From the NCBI RefSeq assembly GCF_001718315.1, contig NZ_CP013363.1, forward strand, positions 930,001 through 994,000: 64,000 nt of DNA. Direction: 5' to 3'. Positions 28,427 through 37,473 of the stretch are shown here, one piece after another. Within the stretch, counting starts at the first letter, position 1; each line of letters starts with the position of its first letter. A model generated the notes under the pieces. That model made no database searches. It saw only the letters and a program-made list of their open reading frames with translations, and was not told where the DNA came from. This DNA comes from Burkholderia diffusa (GTDB taxonomy: Bacteria > Pseudomonadota > Gammaproteobacteria > Burkholderiales > Burkholderiaceae). A program made the position numbers and the translations under genes.

Positions 28427-29506
28427 CTACAGCGACTCGAAGATCTCCTTCATCATCTCGGCACTTCGGCTCCAGCGATATTTCTCCGCATGCAGGGTTC
28501 CCTTGCGTTTGAGCTCGGCCCTGAGCTCGGCGGAATCGAGCAGGCTCCGCAATTTCTCCGCGATGTCGTCGTGCGAATACGGATCGCAGTACAGCGCCGC
28601 ATCGGCGCAGACTTCCGGCAAGGCGGCCGATTTTCCGACAACCGCCGGACAGCCGTAGCGCATTGCCTCGAGCGGCGGTATGCCGAAGCCTTCGTAGATC
28701 GACGGGTAGAGGAAGCACGCCGCGTTCTGGTACAGCGCCTTCAGTTGCTCGTCGCTGATGTAGCCCACGTACTTGATGTTCGGTTCGGCTGCCGAGAGAT
28801 GATCCTGCTTGCCGAACACGGTGGCGTTCTGCATGCCGACGATGACGAGATCGACCGACGGATCGTTGATCTGCCGGAACGCCGCGATCAGCCGGCCGAA
28901 GTTCTTGGTCGGATTCATGCTGCTGACCGCGAGCACGAACCGGTCCGGTGTCAGCACATGCTTGTCGAGCACGCTCGTGTCGGATTCCAGCACATCGAGA
29001 TGATCCGCACCGAGCGGCACGACGCTGATCTTTTCCGCGGAAACGCCACAGTGATGCGCGAGGCGATCGCGCGAGAAACGGGAGTTGGTCAGCACGCAAA
29101 CGGAGGTTCGCGCGAGGATCCAGAACATGATCCGGTACCACACGCGAAACGGCCGAGAGAAATGCGCGGGCGTGTCGAACACCGCCGCGTCGTGCATGTA
29201 GACGATCTGGTTGCCGGCGAAAATGGATGCCGAGTTGCTGAGATTGACGATGCGATCGCCGCGCGCGAATAACGGGAGAACCAGCTGTTCCCAGATCACG
29301 CCCTTGTAAAACCCCACCTTGACCGTCTTCGCCCCGCTTACCTCGACGCCAGGTTGCGGGGGCACCAGCACGGTCACGGGATCCTGCGGCTGAAACTTGA
29401 TCAGTGCGGCGATCAGTTCGCGCGCGACGCGTTGCACGCCGGTCGTCTTCTGCGTCGTGAATCGGCCGTTGTATACGAGTTGCTTCGATTTCTTGAAAGC
29501 GATCAT
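28427..29506 (-). CDS. Family 4 glycosyltransferase
   Basis: Cytoplasmic GT-B glycosyltransferase of 359 residues. The N-terminal domain carries the TGVQRVARELI motif of mannosyl/rhamnosyltransferases of the GT4 group. The C-terminal domain has FVLAVSSMNPTKNFGRLIAAF and the donor-binding SIYEGFGIPPLEAM with the E-x7-E pair. It would add one sugar, plausibly mannose from GDP-mannose made by the neighbouring ManC, to the lipid-linked repeat unit. It is 27 bp downstream of another glycosyltransferase gene in the same operon and convergent with the acyltransferase gene. Sugar specificity is inferred. Confidence 0.88.
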   Translation of the reverse strand: MIAFKKSKQLVYNGRFTTQKTTGVQRVARELIAALIKFQPQDPVTVLVPPQPGVEVSGAKTVKVGFYKGVIWEQLVLPLFARGDRIVNLSNSASIFAGNQIVYMHDAAVFDTPAHFSRPFRVWYRIMFWILARTSVCVLTNSRFSRDRLAHHCGVSAEKISVVPLGADHLDVLESDTSVLDKHVLTPDRFVLAVSSMNPTKNFGRLIAAFRQINDPSVDLVIVGMQNATVFGKQDHLSAAEPNIKYVGYISDEQLKALYQNAACFLYPSIYEGFGIPPLEAMRYGCPAVVGKSAALPEVCADAALYCDPYSHDDIAEKLRSLLDSAELRAELKRKGTLHAEKYRWSRSAEMMKEIFESL

Positions 29507-29533
29507 GTCGATAAGGGGATGTCGAAATCGGAA

Positions 29534-30682
29534 TCAGGCTTTGACGTGATCCGGCACAACCGGCTTGAAGTCGCGCGTATCGACATGCGGCTCGTCGGTG
29601 TCGAGCCCGTAAAGCGCGTGCCACTGACGGAAGATCGCGTTCATCGAAAATCGCCGAATCGCCCGTTGCCGGGCTGCCGCACCCATTTCCTCGCGAAGCT
29701 GCCGATCGTCGCGGAGCAGGCTCAGATATGCGGTCATCTCGTCGGCGCTCGACGCGACGTAGCCGGTCACACCGTGAATCACCACGTCGCGATTGCCCAC
29801 GACGTCCGTCACCACGGCCGGTATGCCGGCGACCTGCGCCTCGATCAACGCGACCGGCATGCCTTCCCAGCGGGAAGTCTGGACGTAGATGTCCAGTTCC
29901 GACGCCAGCTCGAGTGCACTAGCGCGCGTTACCCAGCCGCTGCAGACGACGGCGCGGCGCTGGCCGGGATCGGGAATCTCGGCGGCGTCACCGCCGATCC
30001 AGCGAAACTCGACGTCCGCGCCGTGCAGCGCATCGGCGAGACGCACGAATGCTTGATGATTCTTCTGGAACGATGCCCGACCGCTCATCCCGATGACGAC
30101 CTTGCGATCGCCGCGCGTTCGACGCGGCGGAATCTCCGCCGGATTCACGCCGTTTTCCACCAGGACCGCCGACTTCGCCCGGACCCTTCCCTTGATTTCG
30201 GCGAGTTCGCTGCCCGAGCACGCGACGATGGTTCCGCCGATATGCGCCGCGACGCGTTCGAAGCCCAGATAAGCGTACTGCTTCATGCGCGATACGTCGC
30301 GGCGCAGGAACGAGAGCCCGTGCGGCGAGTAGAGGACCCTCGCGTCCGGGGCCGCGATCCGCGCGGCGATACGCCCCAGCACGCCGGCCTTCGACGAGTG
30401 CAGATGAATGGCGGTCGGCTTGCAGTCGCGCAGGTTCCGGACCAGCGCACGCAAGCTCCGCAGGTCCTGTCTGATGCTCACCTCGCGTGCCATGTCGACG
30501 TATTCGAGCTTCACGTCGGGCAGGAACAGCGTTGAAAAATCGGTCGGGGTTTCCGGTCGGATCGAATGCAGCACCGTCACGTCGACACCGGTTGCTGCAG
30601 CATGGTTCGCGAGATGGGTCAGCATCGAAAGCACGCCGCCACCAAACGCCTCGGCAATATGAACGATCTTTTCTTTGGTCAT
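29534..30682 (-). CDS. Family 4 glycosyltransferase
   Basis: GT-B glycosyltransferase of 382 residues from ATG 30682 (MTKEKIVHIAEAFGGGVLSML); a start nine codons upstream at 30709 is possible. The glycine-rich acceptor loop EAFGGGV is near the N-terminus, HLHSSKAGVLGRIAARIA follows, and the donor domain has VIGMSGRASFQKNHQAFVRL and TSRWEGMPVALIEAQVAG, with the E-x7-E motif. It is closest to the WcaL/EpsF-like group that uses nucleotide hexoses. It sits upstream of a second GT4 gene with a 27-bp gap. Its own upstream region (30683-31141) lacks the CRP/FNR-type box seen at the other promoters of the locus, so it may depend on read-through from the GT2 gene. Confidence 0.86.
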   Translation of the reverse strand: MTKEKIVHIAEAFGGGVLSMLTHLANHAAATGVDVTVLHSIRPETPTDFSTLFLPDVKLEYVDMAREVSIRQDLRSLRALVRNLRDCKPTAIHLHSSKAGVLGRIAARIAAPDARVLYSPHGLSFLRRDVSRMKQYAYLGFERVAAHIGGTIVACSGSELAEIKGRVRAKSAVLVENGVNPAEIPPRRTRGDRKVVIGMSGRASFQKNHQAFVRLADALHGADVEFRWIGGDAAEIPDPGQRRAVVCSGWVTRASALELASELDIYVQTSRWEGMPVALIEAQVAGIPAVVTDVVGNRDVVIHGVTGYVASSADEMTAYLSLLRDDRQLREEMGAAARQRAIRRFSMNAIFRQWHALYGLDTDEPHVDTRDFKPVVPDHVKA

Positions 30683-30775
30683 CTTGAGTCTGGCGACCCG
30701 ATCGCACATTCATCGCCCATCGTGACGATGAGCGGCCTGCCGATCGTGCGGTATCGGTGTCCGTTTCGTTAAACT

Positions 30776-30800
30776 ATGCATTCCTGATTGATAAATGCAT
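30776..30800. repeat. Inverted repeat upstream of the glycosyltransferase operon
   Basis: ATGCATT (30776-30782) and AATGCAT (30794-30800) form a perfect 7-bp inverted repeat with an 11-base spacer, about 95-120 bp upstream of the GT4 start. ATGCATT also opens the conserved promoter blocks at 19226 and 32468. It may be an operator; nothing more can be said from sequence. Confidence 0.35.
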
Positions 30801-30935
30801 GGCGATATTGGCCATTGGATCCTGCGGTCGCGGCCGCATGTGCGGTGCTTGCGAGGCGGCCGGATGATTTCAGCCGATGCAATATCGGGTAGACGTTGCC
30901 GGAGGGCGCCGAACAAGATGCGGCGTGAAGAATCC

Positions 30936-31205
30936 ATGCCGCGTTCCACGTGTCGGGCGGATTCCTCCGAACATCGGAAGCCGGCGTTCGACTACGACGA
31001 CTGGAGACGAAAAGACGGCGAAATCCGGTCAGTGCGCGTGAATCCACTGGTCCGGATCATTGTGCAGCGCATGCGCGACGCACTGGGTGCGATGGCTTAC
31101 CGAAGGCGCGATTCGGCGCCGGAAGCGCGGGTGCGACGCTGCTATCGAGCGTCGGCGCGATGGCTGGATGAATTGCGCACGCGTGCGAGAGGATTGGAGA
31201 TGTAG
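30936..31205 (+). CDS. Possible small basic protein, unknown
   Basis: Frame of 89 residues from ATG 30936: MPRSTCRADSSEHRKPAFDY, then a basic central part (VNPLVRIIVQRMRDALGAMAYRRR) and WLDELRTRARGLEM at the end. It lies in an otherwise gene-free stretch between two minus-strand glycosyltransferase genes and overlaps the 3' end of the GT2 gene by 64 bases on the opposite strand. There is no strong ribosome-binding site and no recognised family. It may be spurious. Confidence 0.28.
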   Translation: MPRSTCRADSSEHRKPAFDYDDWRRKDGEIRSVRVNPLVRIIVQRMRDALGAMAYRRRDSAPEARVRRCYRASARWLDELRTRARGLEM

Positions 31206-32191
31206 CGAATCGCGCGGTTGCTGAGCGTTGCTGACGGTAGCAGGCATGCGAGTGACAGCCCTGCGACCGCCACCTTCTTGGCCGGACCCCAGAACGGATT
31301 GCGCAGCACGGTGTGCCAGTAGCGCCCGGATTCGCACAGGAACCAGCACCAGCGCCGCACGAACGACGCGTGATACAGCGTGCTTGCGAAGCGTGCTTTT
31401 TCGATCGCGAAGTCGAGCGGGGCGACCGGCAATGCCTCGTGCAGCCGCGTGCCTGCGATCATGCGCAAGGTCGACCACCGGCGTTCGGCCTTCAGCGCGC
31501 CCGTTGCGGCGTCTTCCGAATTGGTGAGGGCCAGGGCCGGCGTGTCGTCGGCAGGGCGCGTGTCCGCCTGCTGATGCACGCGATAGCCACCGAGCGTTGC
31601 ATCGATCATGTGCACGGCACCGAGCAACGCGATACCGTAGATCGCGTAGAAATCGGCGCCATGCAGGTTGTCCGGGGTGACGGGCACCGGAAAGATGCGC
31701 TTGAGCGCATCGACGCAATACGCGTTGCCCGATGCCGGCGGCGACGGGTACAGCCAGCCCGCGCGCAACAGACGGCCGCAATCGGCGTCGACGGCCGACT
31801 GCGGCACGCTCGCTCCGGTCATCGCGCCGTTGCGCGCGATCACGTCGAGCCGGAAATGCACCTTCACGAAGTCGCCGGACGCGAACGCGGCCAGCACGCG
31901 GGCCGCGGCGTCGCCATAGAGCCGGTCGTCCGCGTCGAGCAGAATGACGTAGCGCGTCGAGACGTGCTCGAGCGCGCGGTTGTATGCGGCGACCTGACCA
32001 CGATTCTCCTGAAACACCGCCGTCACGCGCTCGCCGTACGAGCGAATGATGTCGCGCGAATCGTCGGTGGAACCGTCGTCGACGATCAGCACGCTTACAC
32101 CGTGAGCGGTCTGTGCGAGCGCCGAGTCGATCGCGTCGCGCAGGTACGCGCCGTGGTTGTAGTTGCAGATTGCGATGGTCAGGTTGGTCAT
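31142..32191 (-). CDS. Family 2 glycosyltransferase
   Basis: GT-A glycosyltransferase of 349 residues. The N-terminal domain has the GT2 layout: LTIAICNYNHGAYLRDAIDSAL, the nucleotide-binding VLIVDDGSTDDS, then YVILLDADDRL with the DxD-type metal motif. The C-terminal 100 residues contain a hydrophobic stretch near 310-325 and may associate with the membrane. It would add another residue to the polysaccharide repeat unit. The start at ATG 32191 gives the canonical MTNLTIAICNYN start. It is divergent from the beta-helix gene and carries, 148-195 bp upstream, the minus-strand promoter of the second duplicated intergenic module. Confidence 0.87.
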   Translation of the reverse strand: MTNLTIAICNYNHGAYLRDAIDSALAQTAHGVSVLIVDDGSTDDSRDIIRSYGERVTAVFQENRGQVAAYNRALEHVSTRYVILLDADDRLYGDAAARVLAAFASGDFVKVHFRLDVIARNGAMTGASVPQSAVDADCGRLLRAGWLYPSPPASGNAYCVDALKRIFPVPVTPDNLHGADFYAIYGIALLGAVHMIDATLGGYRVHQQADTRPADDTPALALTNSEDAATGALKAERRWSTLRMIAGTRLHEALPVAPLDFAIEKARFASTLYHASFVRRWCWFLCESGRYWHTVLRNPFWGPAKKVAVAGLSLACLLPSATLSNRAIRYISNPLARVRNSSSHRADAR

Positions 32192-32338
32192 GAACGGAGT
32201 CTGGACGAGCGAATTGCGGACGGTCCGTGTGTGCACGCGTCGCGCTCCGCAGGGCGCACGGCACGGCGGCGGGACCATGACGCCGGATCGGGCGCGGCGG
32301 ATGCCTTTGGGCGATGCCGGGGCACGGTCGCGTCGCAT

Positions 32339-32386
32339 GAGGGCCATGATACGCGTCGCTGGTCGGCACTCGGTTCGCGAGCCTAC
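32339..32386 (-). promoter_or_regulatory. Promoter of the GT2 gene with predicted CRP/FNR-type (BerA) box
   Basis: Minus-strand -10 TATCAT (32351-32346) and box GTTCGCGAGCCTAC at 32373-32386, centred about 40.5 bp upstream of the inferred start. The 68-base stretch 32334-32401 aligns without gaps to 19099-19166 at 49 of 68 positions, with the box and -10 fully conserved. Confidence 0.55.
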
Positions 32387-32475
32387 CGATCGGCGATTCG
32401 GCTCCATGGAACGCTGGAAAGCGCAATGAATGATCAACGGCACGTGCGATCGCACCGCGCAGGCGGGATGCATTG

Positions 32476-32525
32476 GTCTGTTGACGCACCGAAAACCGGC
32501 TCGTTCGAATGATCTAATCGAACGT
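32476..32525 (+). promoter_or_regulatory. Promoter of the beta-helix gene with predicted CRP/FNR-type (BerA) box
   Basis: GTCTGTTGACGCAC at 32476-32489 is the GT/AC variant of the palindrome (GTNNGTNNACNNAC). The -10 TCTAAT at 32513-32518 has the same spacing as at 19234-19276, so the box centre falls near -42.5. The inferred leader to ATG 32634 is about 110 bases. Confidence 0.5.
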
Positions 32526-32633
32526 ATCGCGTCGCCCGCTTCGGCGGCATCACGGGCAGGCAACTCGGCCGGCATGCCGCGTTCGGGGGCGCCAGACGAC
32601 GCGCATGAAGTCACACGAGGGAGTCGATTCGAT

Positions 32634-33923
32634 ATGCGTACATCACAAAGCCCGTTCCTTGCATGCGCGGTGATCGTCGGCATGTGCATGGCTGGCGGGC
32701 TGGCTTGGCCGGGTAGTGCCGTCGCGGCATCCGGCACACCCGCACCTGTTGCGCTTCACGCGAACCTACCGGATGCGTATGTTCGTCCCGCCGCGGATGC
32801 GACCGATCAGGCCGATATGTTGCAACGTGCGCTGGACGCATTGCAGCCGGGCCAGCGATTGATGTTCGCGCCGGGGCGGTATGTGATCGGCCGTTCGCTG
32901 GTCGTGCGGCAGCCGAATGTGGTGTTGTCGGGCTACGGCGCGACGCTGATCGCGACAACCCCCGACGATCAGACGATCGAGATGCGCGGCGACGGTACGA
33001 CACTCGTCGGCTTCCGGCTCGCGGGAACCGGCACGACGCGGCTCACGACACCCGCGTCGACGAAGGTCGAGGTAACGGGGCGCGGTGTACAGGTGCTCGA
33101 CAACGTGATCGACGGCGGCGCCGGCGCCGGCATTTTCGTGTTTGGCGGCGCGGACGTCGCGATCGTCGGAAACGAGGTACTGTCGACGCTGGCGGACGGC
33201 ATTCACATGACGCATGGCGCGCGCAACGTGCTCGTGCAAGGCAACGTCGTGCGCGGCACCGGCGACGACATGATCGCGGTGGTGAGTTACCAGGCGGAAG
33301 GCGTATTGACACGCAACGTGCTGATTACCGGCAACTCGCTGGAGGGCAATCCGTGGGGGCGGGGCATCACGGTGGTCGGCGGTGCGAACGTCACCATCTC
33401 GAACAACATCGTGCGCAACGTACAGGTGAGCTCCGGGATTCTCGTCGCACAGGAAGACAGCAACCGCACCGCCGGTTCGTCCGACATCCGCATCGAGAGC
33501 AATTCGATCGCGGATATTCAGACGACGACGGGCCGGCCGGATTCGCGTCCGATCACACGGCAGGCGGCGATCGAGGTCAGCACGTGGTCGGGCTCGGTAT
33601 CGCGGGTGACCGTGGTCGGCAACCGCGTATCGCATGCGCGATTCGATGGCATTCGTCTGTCGGGAAACGTATCGGGCGTGCGTCTTGCAAACAACCAGCT
33701 GTCGGAGATCGGTGGAATGCCGGTCCGGATCGACGCTACGGACGATTGCGCGACCGACCGGCCGCCGACGGCATCGAGGGCTCCGGCGAAGGGCACGCCG
33801 TGTGCGGCCGCGCGTCAGCCACTGTCGACGGCGGGTGACGCGGCCGGCGCGGATACGATACTGTTGCCGCGCGTGCGCGAGTCCGTCAGGCGCGCGCGAT
33901 GGTCGCAGGGCGGCCTCGAGTGA
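32634..33923 (+). CDS. Exported right-handed beta-helix protein
   Basis: Periplasmic or secreted protein of 429 residues from ATG 32634. Residues 1-32 are a signal peptide (MRTSQSPFLACAVIVGMCMAG, then AVAA-S cleavage). Residues about 60-370 form repeated short strands typical of a parallel beta-helix: GVQVLDNVIDGG, VAIVGNEVLS, NVLVQGNVVRG, VTISNNIVRNV, VTVVGNRVSHA, VRLANNQLSEIGG. This is the pectate-lyase/NosD/epimerase-like fold. Such proteins in exopolysaccharide loci act as lyases, C5-epimerases or scaffolds (AlgG, AlgK-adjacent roles in alginate). Catalytic residues cannot be fixed, so enzyme type is open. It has its own promoter in the duplicated divergent module shared with the GT2 gene. 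Confidence 0.82.
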   Translation: MRTSQSPFLACAVIVGMCMAGGLAWPGSAVAASGTPAPVALHANLPDAYVRPAADATDQADMLQRALDALQPGQRLMFAPGRYVIGRSLVVRQPNVVLSGYGATLIATTPDDQTIEMRGDGTTLVGFRLAGTGTTRLTTPASTKVEVTGRGVQVLDNVIDGGAGAGIFVFGGADVAIVGNEVLSTLADGIHMTHGARNVLVQGNVVRGTGDDMIAVVSYQAEGVLTRNVLITGNSLEGNPWGRGITVVGGANVTISNNIVRNVQVSSGILVAQEDSNRTAGSSDIRIESNSIADIQTTTGRPDSRPITRQAAIEVSTWSGSVSRVTVVGNRVSHARFDGIRLSGNVSGVRLANNQLSEIGGMPVRIDATDDCATDRPPTASRAPAKGTPCAAARQPLSTAGDAAGADTILLPRVRESVRRARWSQGGLE

Positions 33924-34037
33924 TCGTGCATCGCACGCGCCGCCGGTTCGAGGCGCCATGCGGCGAACGGGCCGCCGCCCCTTGTTCGTGCGGCAGCGGC
34001 CATCGTCATCGCACGCGCCGCCGCGAGCCGCATGCGC

Positions 34038-35612
34038 CTACCGGATGACATCGCGTTCTGCGACTTCCTTTTCCGGTTCGCGCGAGGCGAGCGACGGTCG
34101 TTGCTGCGCGGTCTCGACGACCGGTCGTCCATATTGATCGTCGAACCGCACGATGTCGTCTTCGCCGAGATAGTCGCCCGACTGCACTTCGATGATCTCG
34201 AGCGGAATCCGGCCTGGATTCTCGAGACGGTGAACCTCGCCGACGGCGATGTAGGTCGATTCGTTTTCGCTGAGCAGAAAGGTTTCGTCGCCGCGCGTGA
34301 CCTTCGCGGTGCCGCGCACGACGATCCAGTGCTCGGCACGGTGATAGTGCATCTGCAGCGACAGCCGCTTGCCGGGCTCGACGACGATCCGCTTCACCTG
34401 GAACCGCTCGCCGAGATCGATCGAATCGTAGTGTCCCCACGGCCGCTGCACCTTGCGGTGTTCGCTTGCCTGCGGGCGCTGCTCCGTCTTCAGGCGCGCG
34501 ACGATGTTCTTCACGCGCTGCACATCGTGCTTGTTCGCGACCAGCACCGCATCGGGCGTCTCGATCACGACCACGTCCTTCATTCCGACGCACGCGATCA
34601 GCCGGCCTTCCGAGCGCACGAGACTATCCTGCGTGTCCTCGAACACGATCGGGCCGCGCGCAACGTTGCCCTGATCGTCCTTCGGCATGATTTCCCAGAT
34701 CGCATCCCAGGTGCCGACGTCCGACCAGCCAGCGGAAAGCGCGACCACGATGCCTTCGATGCCGAGTTCGGGGCTGTCCGCGAGGCGCTCCATGACCGCA
34801 TAGTCGATCGAGTCGGACGGACAGGCGTCGAAAGCCGCCGCGTCGATGCGGAAGAACGGATCCTCGGCGATTCCCGCGCGCCATGCGGCATCGCAGGCCG
34901 CATGAATGTCGGGCGCGAGTGCGCCGATCGCCTTCAGCCAGATCGATGCGCGCGTGATGAAAATCCCGCTGTTCCACCAATAATCGCCCGAATGCAGGTA
35001 GCGCTCGGCGAGTGCAGCGCTCGGTTTCTCGACGAACCGCCCGATCGCATAGCCGCCTTGTCCGCCGAGGCGACCGGCACGCGGTTCGCCGACCTGGATG
35101 TACCCGTAGCCGGTTTCCGCGCGGCGCGGCAGCACGCCGAGGGTGACGATGGCGCCTTCCTGTGCGTAGCGCGCCGCACGCCCGATCGCTTCCTGGAATG
35201 CGACGACGTCGCCGATCACGTGATCGGCGGGCATGACCACGAGGATGGGATCGTCCGCAAGCGCACTGGCGTCGAGCGCCGCGAGCGTCAGCGCAGGTGC
35301 CGTATTGCGCGCGGCCGGTTCCAGCAGGATGCGCGGAGGCGCCGCGCGCCCGAGCACCTGTGCGGCACTCATGATGCGATGCTGTTCGCCGCATACCAAC
35401 AGCAGCGTGTCGCCGAGTGCCGCATTCGCGATGCCGTTCAGGCGGCGCGCGGTCGATGACAGCGGCGATTCGTTCGAGGTCAACTCGATCAACTGCTTCG
35501 GATACTGCTCTCGCGACAATGGCCAGAGGCGCGTGCCCGAACCGCCGGCGAGAATGACGGGCAGGATGCAGGGTAGCTCCGGTTCGGGAACCGGGCGAAG
35601 GGTGGCGCTCAT
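34038..35612 (-). CDS. manC: Mannose-1-phosphate guanylyltransferase / mannose-6-phosphate isomerase
   Basis: Bifunctional type II PMI-GMP of 524 residues (usual about 480). It makes mannose-6-P from fructose-6-P and GDP-mannose from mannose-1-P. The N-terminal nucleotidyltransferase has the pyrophosphorylase signature LAGGSGTRLWPLSR with the catalytic Arg, and FVEKPS. The C-terminal cupin isomerase domain has QVKRIVVEPGKRLSLQMHYHRAEHW with the metal-binding His residues. The extra 40 C-terminal residues are charged. The ATG (35612) overlaps the stop of the upstream acetyltransferase gene (ATGA), so the two are coupled. Its presence points to mannose, or a GDP-mannose-derived sugar, in the polymer. 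No GDP-mannose dehydrogenase or dehydratase gene is in this window. Confidence 0.93.
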   Translation of the reverse strand: MSATLRPVPEPELPCILPVILAGGSGTRLWPLSREQYPKQLIELTSNESPLSSTARRLNGIANAALGDTLLLVCGEQHRIMSAAQVLGRAAPPRILLEPAARNTAPALTLAALDASALADDPILVVMPADHVIGDVVAFQEAIGRAARYAQEGAIVTLGVLPRRAETGYGYIQVGEPRAGRLGGQGGYAIGRFVEKPSAALAERYLHSGDYWWNSGIFITRASIWLKAIGALAPDIHAACDAAWRAGIAEDPFFRIDAAAFDACPSDSIDYAVMERLADSPELGIEGIVVALSAGWSDVGTWDAIWEIMPKDDQGNVARGPIVFEDTQDSLVRSEGRLIACVGMKDVVVIETPDAVLVANKHDVQRVKNIVARLKTEQRPQASEHRKVQRPWGHYDSIDLGERFQVKRIVVEPGKRLSLQMHYHRAEHWIVVRGTAKVTRGDETFLLSENESTYIAVGEVHRLENPGRIPLEIIEVQSGDYLGEDDIVRFDDQYGRPVVETAQQRPSLASREPEKEVAERDVIR

Positions 35613-36193
35613 CGATTGACTCCGGTATCGGCGGACAGCAGGTTGTGCGCGCGGCCGTCGACGCGCGCGTCCTTGTTTCGCGATCGCGGCGCGGAGATGG
35701 TCCGGGACAGGAGCTGACGCAGCGCGCCGGCAGCGCGGTCCGCCGGCCGAACGAGACCCACGAACGGCGTGCCCTGTTCGAGATATGGGCCGTAAGCCTT
35801 GCGGAATCCGAAGCGCTTGTAGAAGGCCTGGCGCAGTGCGGGCACGTGCGTGCGTACAGCCGCGTCGGGCCATGCGGCTTGCGCGGCCGCGAGCGCGCGC
35901 TGCATCAGTTGCTCGAGGGTGCGGTCGTCGCGGCAGGCCTCGCTCGTCAGGACCTTGTCGATCACGACGTCCGGATCGGCGTCGTCGCCGGAGAGCACGC
36001 GCGCGTAGGCGACGACTTCCGTCGTGTCGCCCCTGTGCATGCATGCGAACACGTGCAGCGCATGCGCATCCTTGCCGTCGATGTCGAGATGCGTGTGCGC
36101 GTCCTCGACCACCAGCACCGCATTTCGCGAGCGCAGGATTGCATAGAGATCGATGGCGCTCAGATGTTCGAATTCACAACAATGCCATTCCAT
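35609..36193 (-). CDS. ElaA-like GNAT acetyltransferase
   Basis: GNAT-fold N-acetyltransferase of 194 residues from ATG 36193, with GAGGA eight bases before. Residues 1-153 follow E. coli ElaA closely: MEWHCCEFEHLSAIDLYAIL, then LRSRNAVLVVED, DIDGKDAHALHV, VVAYARVLSGDD, VVIDKVLTSEACRDDRTLEQ (acetyl-CoA loop) and FYKRFGFRK. The last 40 residues are an extra basic tail. The substrate of ElaA is unknown. The 4-base overlap with manC ties it to GDP-mannose supply; acetylation of a sugar precursor is possible but speculative. A longer frame upstream exists, but its extra part has no homology and contains a strong hairpin. Confidence 0.82.
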   Translation of the reverse strand: MEWHCCEFEHLSAIDLYAILRSRNAVLVVEDAHTHLDIDGKDAHALHVFACMHRGDTTEVVAYARVLSGDDADPDVVIDKVLTSEACRDDRTLEQLMQRALAAAQAAWPDAAVRTHVPALRQAFYKRFGFRKAYGPYLEQGTPFVGLVRPADRAAGALRQLLSRTISAPRSRNKDARVDGRAHNLLSADTGVNR

Positions 36194-36326
36194 GATGCCG
36201 TCCTCGAGTGAAGCCTTCAGCACGCCGGGCGGCACGAGTGCGTTCGTGCCATGTAGACCGGCGATGTCCATGATGCGGATGCGGCGCGCGGCGGTCTGTT
36301 CGAAAGCATACTCACGCTCTCGTTGT

Positions 36327-36366
36327 GCCGGTTTCGCGCGGCCGATGCCCGCTGCGCGAAACCGGC
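36327..36366. repeat. 13-bp perfect inverted repeat upstream of elaA-manC
   Basis: GCCGGTTTCGCGC (36327-36339) and GCGCGAAACCGGC (36354-36366), with a 14-base loop. It sits 134-173 bp upstream of the acetyltransferase start. It can form a strong hairpin in the leader RNA or act as an operator; there is no T-run on either side. Confidence 0.5.
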
Positions 36367-37458
36367 CGCGTGCCGTGAACGGGGCAATGTGCGGTAGCAC
36401 ACGGTCGCCGTATGGCGGTTTTTTCATAATTGAATCGTCGCGACGGCCCGCGGCGAAACGTGCCGCGAGGTCGTCCGCATCGAACACGATTGAAAAACCG
36501 GGGGCCGTGCTTGAAGATTGCGTTCGTTCACGGCGGGCAGGTTGCGCATTGCGATTCGGCTGGCGCTCGCAGGCCAACGCCTATCGCGTCGCCGATTTCC
36601 TCACGGTGCCCACATCCGTCGTCTGGGCGCGATCATTTCGCCGTGCCGGCCGATACGCGCATACTTGCTGCTTCGCCTGCCCGAATCTTTTCGAGCTGCA
36701 TGCGGGCCTGCACCGGCACGGTGCCTTTCGCGCCGGCGCGGCGGCAGCGACCCGGGTGGCGCGACAGGTGTGGATGTCATGCTGCGTCGCGGCAGGAGAC
36801 GCGCGATCCGGCCGGCCGCTTCGTTACGATGTTGTAACGGACACGCCCGGTTCGCCCGCGTTCGATCTGACATGCTGACGTCGCGCCTGACGCGTGATTA
36901 CCGACGTCCGAAGCATGCTGTCCGGACTTTTTGTGCGATTCAGGAGAAAATCGCGGGCAATGCGACGCGCATATCTTGCAGAAAAGTGGGATTTGCCACT
37001 GATTGACGGGAATGGTCGTAGATAATCAAATCCGAGTCGCTAAACGCGCGCCGCGCCGGCGGATCGGCAGCGTAATTGGCTGAATCGATGTTTATCTTTT
37101 GGTAACAAGGCCATCTCGATACGGGGTGTAAATTCAGGAGCGGACGAAATGAGGTCACCATCCCGAGAGCGGGTTGGCGGCCATCCGGTTCAGCATCGGG
37201 CGCGACTGTCGTGTACGACGCGACGCAAATGCGGACGGAATTCCCGTTTGCCGACGTGCTCCGCCTGACGGCGCGTCGCATGAAAGCCGGAACGCCGCGG
37301 CTCCCGCAGTCGCGCGTTCCCTTCGAGTTCGATGACAACGAGGCCGGATGACATCCGGCTCGACCTCCGGGGGCTCTCGCCGTGTGCAGTTTCGATCTTC
37401 GCCAAGGCTGCGGAAACGCAGCGCGGACCGGCGGCCATGCGCCGCCGCCCGCAGCGCA

Positions 37459-37473
37459 CGCGAACGGTTCGCG
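37459..37473. promoter_or_regulatory. 15-bp palindrome just upstream of the activator gene
   Basis: CGCGAAC-G-GTTCGCG, 25-39 bp before the ATG at 37498. It contains the GTTCGC half found in the CRP/FNR-type boxes of the locus but lacks their GT/AC frame. Possible operator for control of the regulator gene. Confidence 0.3.

Noticed and set aside
27207..29624. 805-codon minus-strand frame
   Set aside because: Spans the acyltransferase gene in antisense, then runs over GT4 in the wrong register; no domain.
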